Of a stretch of 64,000 bases of DNA, positions 63,363 through 64,000 are shown piece by piece (positions within the stretch are counted from its first letter, which is position 1; each line of letters opens with the position of its first letter). The DNA is taken from contig NZ_JVLH01000009.1 in assembly GCF_001070855.1 (NCBI RefSeq), forward strand, positions 310,001 to 374,000, read 5' to 3'. Position numbers and translations under genes: made by a program. The notes below the pieces were generated by a model that had not been told where the DNA came from, made no database searches, and saw only the letters and a list, made by a program, of their open reading frames with translations. The stretch comes from Trueperella pyogenes. Lineage in GTDB: Bacteria; Actinomycetota; Actinomycetes; Actinomycetales; Actinomycetaceae.

Positions 63363-64000
63363 CAGATTTTCGGCAGCGTGCGCTTAGGGTGGGCGCCGGG
63401 GCAGTGGCTCTCGGCGTCCCCCTGGCGTTTCTTACGCTGTTTTTTGCGTGGCCAGCAGCAACTCTCATCGCTAAGGGATTTAGTGCTGAGGGCGGTGGGA
63501 GTGACCTCTCAGGTTTAGGTGAGCTTTTGGGGGCTTCTAGAACGTGGAAAGTCATTGGCCGCACCTTGTGGATGGCCCTTCTGGGCACGACCTTTTCGTT
63601 GATTCTGGGGATTCCGGGTGCCTATGCCCTGTATTGCTGTCGTTTCCCCGGACGTCGATTCCTCCGCGCTGTCATTTCGGTCCCCTTCGTTCTTCCCACA
63701 GTCGTTGTGGGTGTTGCTTTTCGCTCTCTCCTTGCGCCTCAGGGGTGGCTAGGTTTCTTGGGGCTCGATGGCACGATGACCGCAGTCGTCGCGGCGATGG
63801 TGTTCTTTAATTACTCGCTGGTCGTGCGCAATGTTGGAAGCTTTTGGGCGCAATTGGACGAGCGTCCCGCTCAGGTTGCCTCATGTCTAGGGGCTCCTCC
63901 ACGCCGAGTTTTCTTGAGCGTCACCCTTCCTGCGCTCCTTCCCGCGATCGCCTCAGCAGCCTCGTTGGTCTTCTTGTATTGCGCAACTTCCTTCGGGATC
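63359..64000 (+). CDS. thiP: Thiamine ABC transporter permease (partial)
   Basis: 214 codons from GTG 63359, overlapping the thiB stop by 4 bases, open to the window end. Membrane helices at about residues 12-36, 65-90, 100-122 and later; the EAA-type loop reads QVASCLGAPPRRVFLSVTLP. ThiP is normally ~500 residues with two such halves, so the second half and the ATPase gene (thiQ) lie beyond the window. Confidence 0.92.
   Translation, partial: MTDFRQRALRVGAGAVALGVPLAFLTLFFAWPAATLIAKGFSAEGGGSDLSGLGELLGASRTWKVIGRTLWMALLGTTFSLILGIPGAYALYCCRFPGRRFLRAVISVPFVLPTVVVGVAFRSLLAPQGWLGFLGLDGTMTAVVAAMVFFNYSLVVRNVGSFWAQLDERPAQVASCLGAPPRRVFLSVTLPALLPAIASAASLVFLYCATSFGI

Overview
The window is a stretch of an actinobacterial chromosome, most likely from the Actinomycetaceae (the Actinomyces/Schaalia group); the species cannot be fixed from sequence alone. 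Supporting this: moderately high G+C with actinobacterial codon use, the small SRP RNA directly upstream of dnaX-recR, DUF3073, DUF3618 and LytR_C proteins, an aspartokinase with an internal beta-subunit start as in Corynebacterium, and surface proteins ending in LAxTG sorting signals. Gene order is dense and mostly housekeeping, with several small accessory insertions.

Layout. 0-6.2 kb: a LytR_C protein, an MFS pump with its own TetR regulator, a uracil/xanthine permease, tRNA-Ser(GGA) and a very small LAxTG-anchored peptide. 6.3-12.3 kb: SRP RNA, dnaX, recR and a two-component system. 12.3-20 kb: a DEDDh exonuclease, PTS enzyme I, lysC-asd, thioredoxin, a TetR regulator, a Nudix hydrolase and tRNA-Gly(CCC). 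20-22 kb: a small decayed island behind the tRNA-Gly with the remains of a helicase/nuclease and an unrecognised protein, then a YjbR gene. 22.1-25.3 kb: a G+C-rich MacA/MacB-type ABC exporter. 25.5-30.8 kb: two alpha/beta hydrolases and a carbohydrate ABC importer that lacks an ATPase gene. 30.8-36 kb: mutY, dcd, a hypothetical protein and a large cell-wall-anchored adhesin. 35.8-39.2 kb: DUF3073, DUF3618, a holin-like membrane protein, an ABC-type protein whose ATPase motifs have decayed, and a TetR regulator. 39.2-43.8 kb: a 1.5-kilo-residue fusion of two 2-hydroxyacyl-CoA dehydratase activase modules with dehydratase-like modules, divergent from the TetR gene and sharing a perfect inverted repeat with it. 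44-50.6 kb: a flavin oxidoreductase, superoxide dismutase, DUF808, a methyltransferase, cardiolipin synthase and a YefM/YoeB toxin-antitoxin pair. 50.6-53 kb: a G+C-rich ABC-F gene with an attenuator-like leader, and a truncated yjdF-like relic. 53.2-64 kb: topA, tmk, holB, a secreted tripeptidyl-peptidase-like hydrolase, SRPBCC and DUF2218 proteins, a CycA-type permease, and a TPP riboswitch ahead of thiB-thiP, which runs off the end.

How parts work together. tmk-holB is a translationally coupled replication pair downstream of topA. lysC-asd gives the first two steps of the aspartate pathway. thiB-thiP is a thiamine importer under riboswitch control. Several regulators sit beside inverted repeats that look like their operators (MFS/TetR at 3.03 kb, TetR at 19.4 kb, TetR/fusion at 39.2 kb, YefM at 50.5 kb).

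No CRISPR array, intact insertion sequence or complete prophage was seen. The most unusual items are the 39.2-43.8 kb iron-sulfur fusion with its regulator, the pseudo-ATPase cluster at 36-38.4 kb, the structured leader before the sugar-binding protein, and the ABC-F leader.
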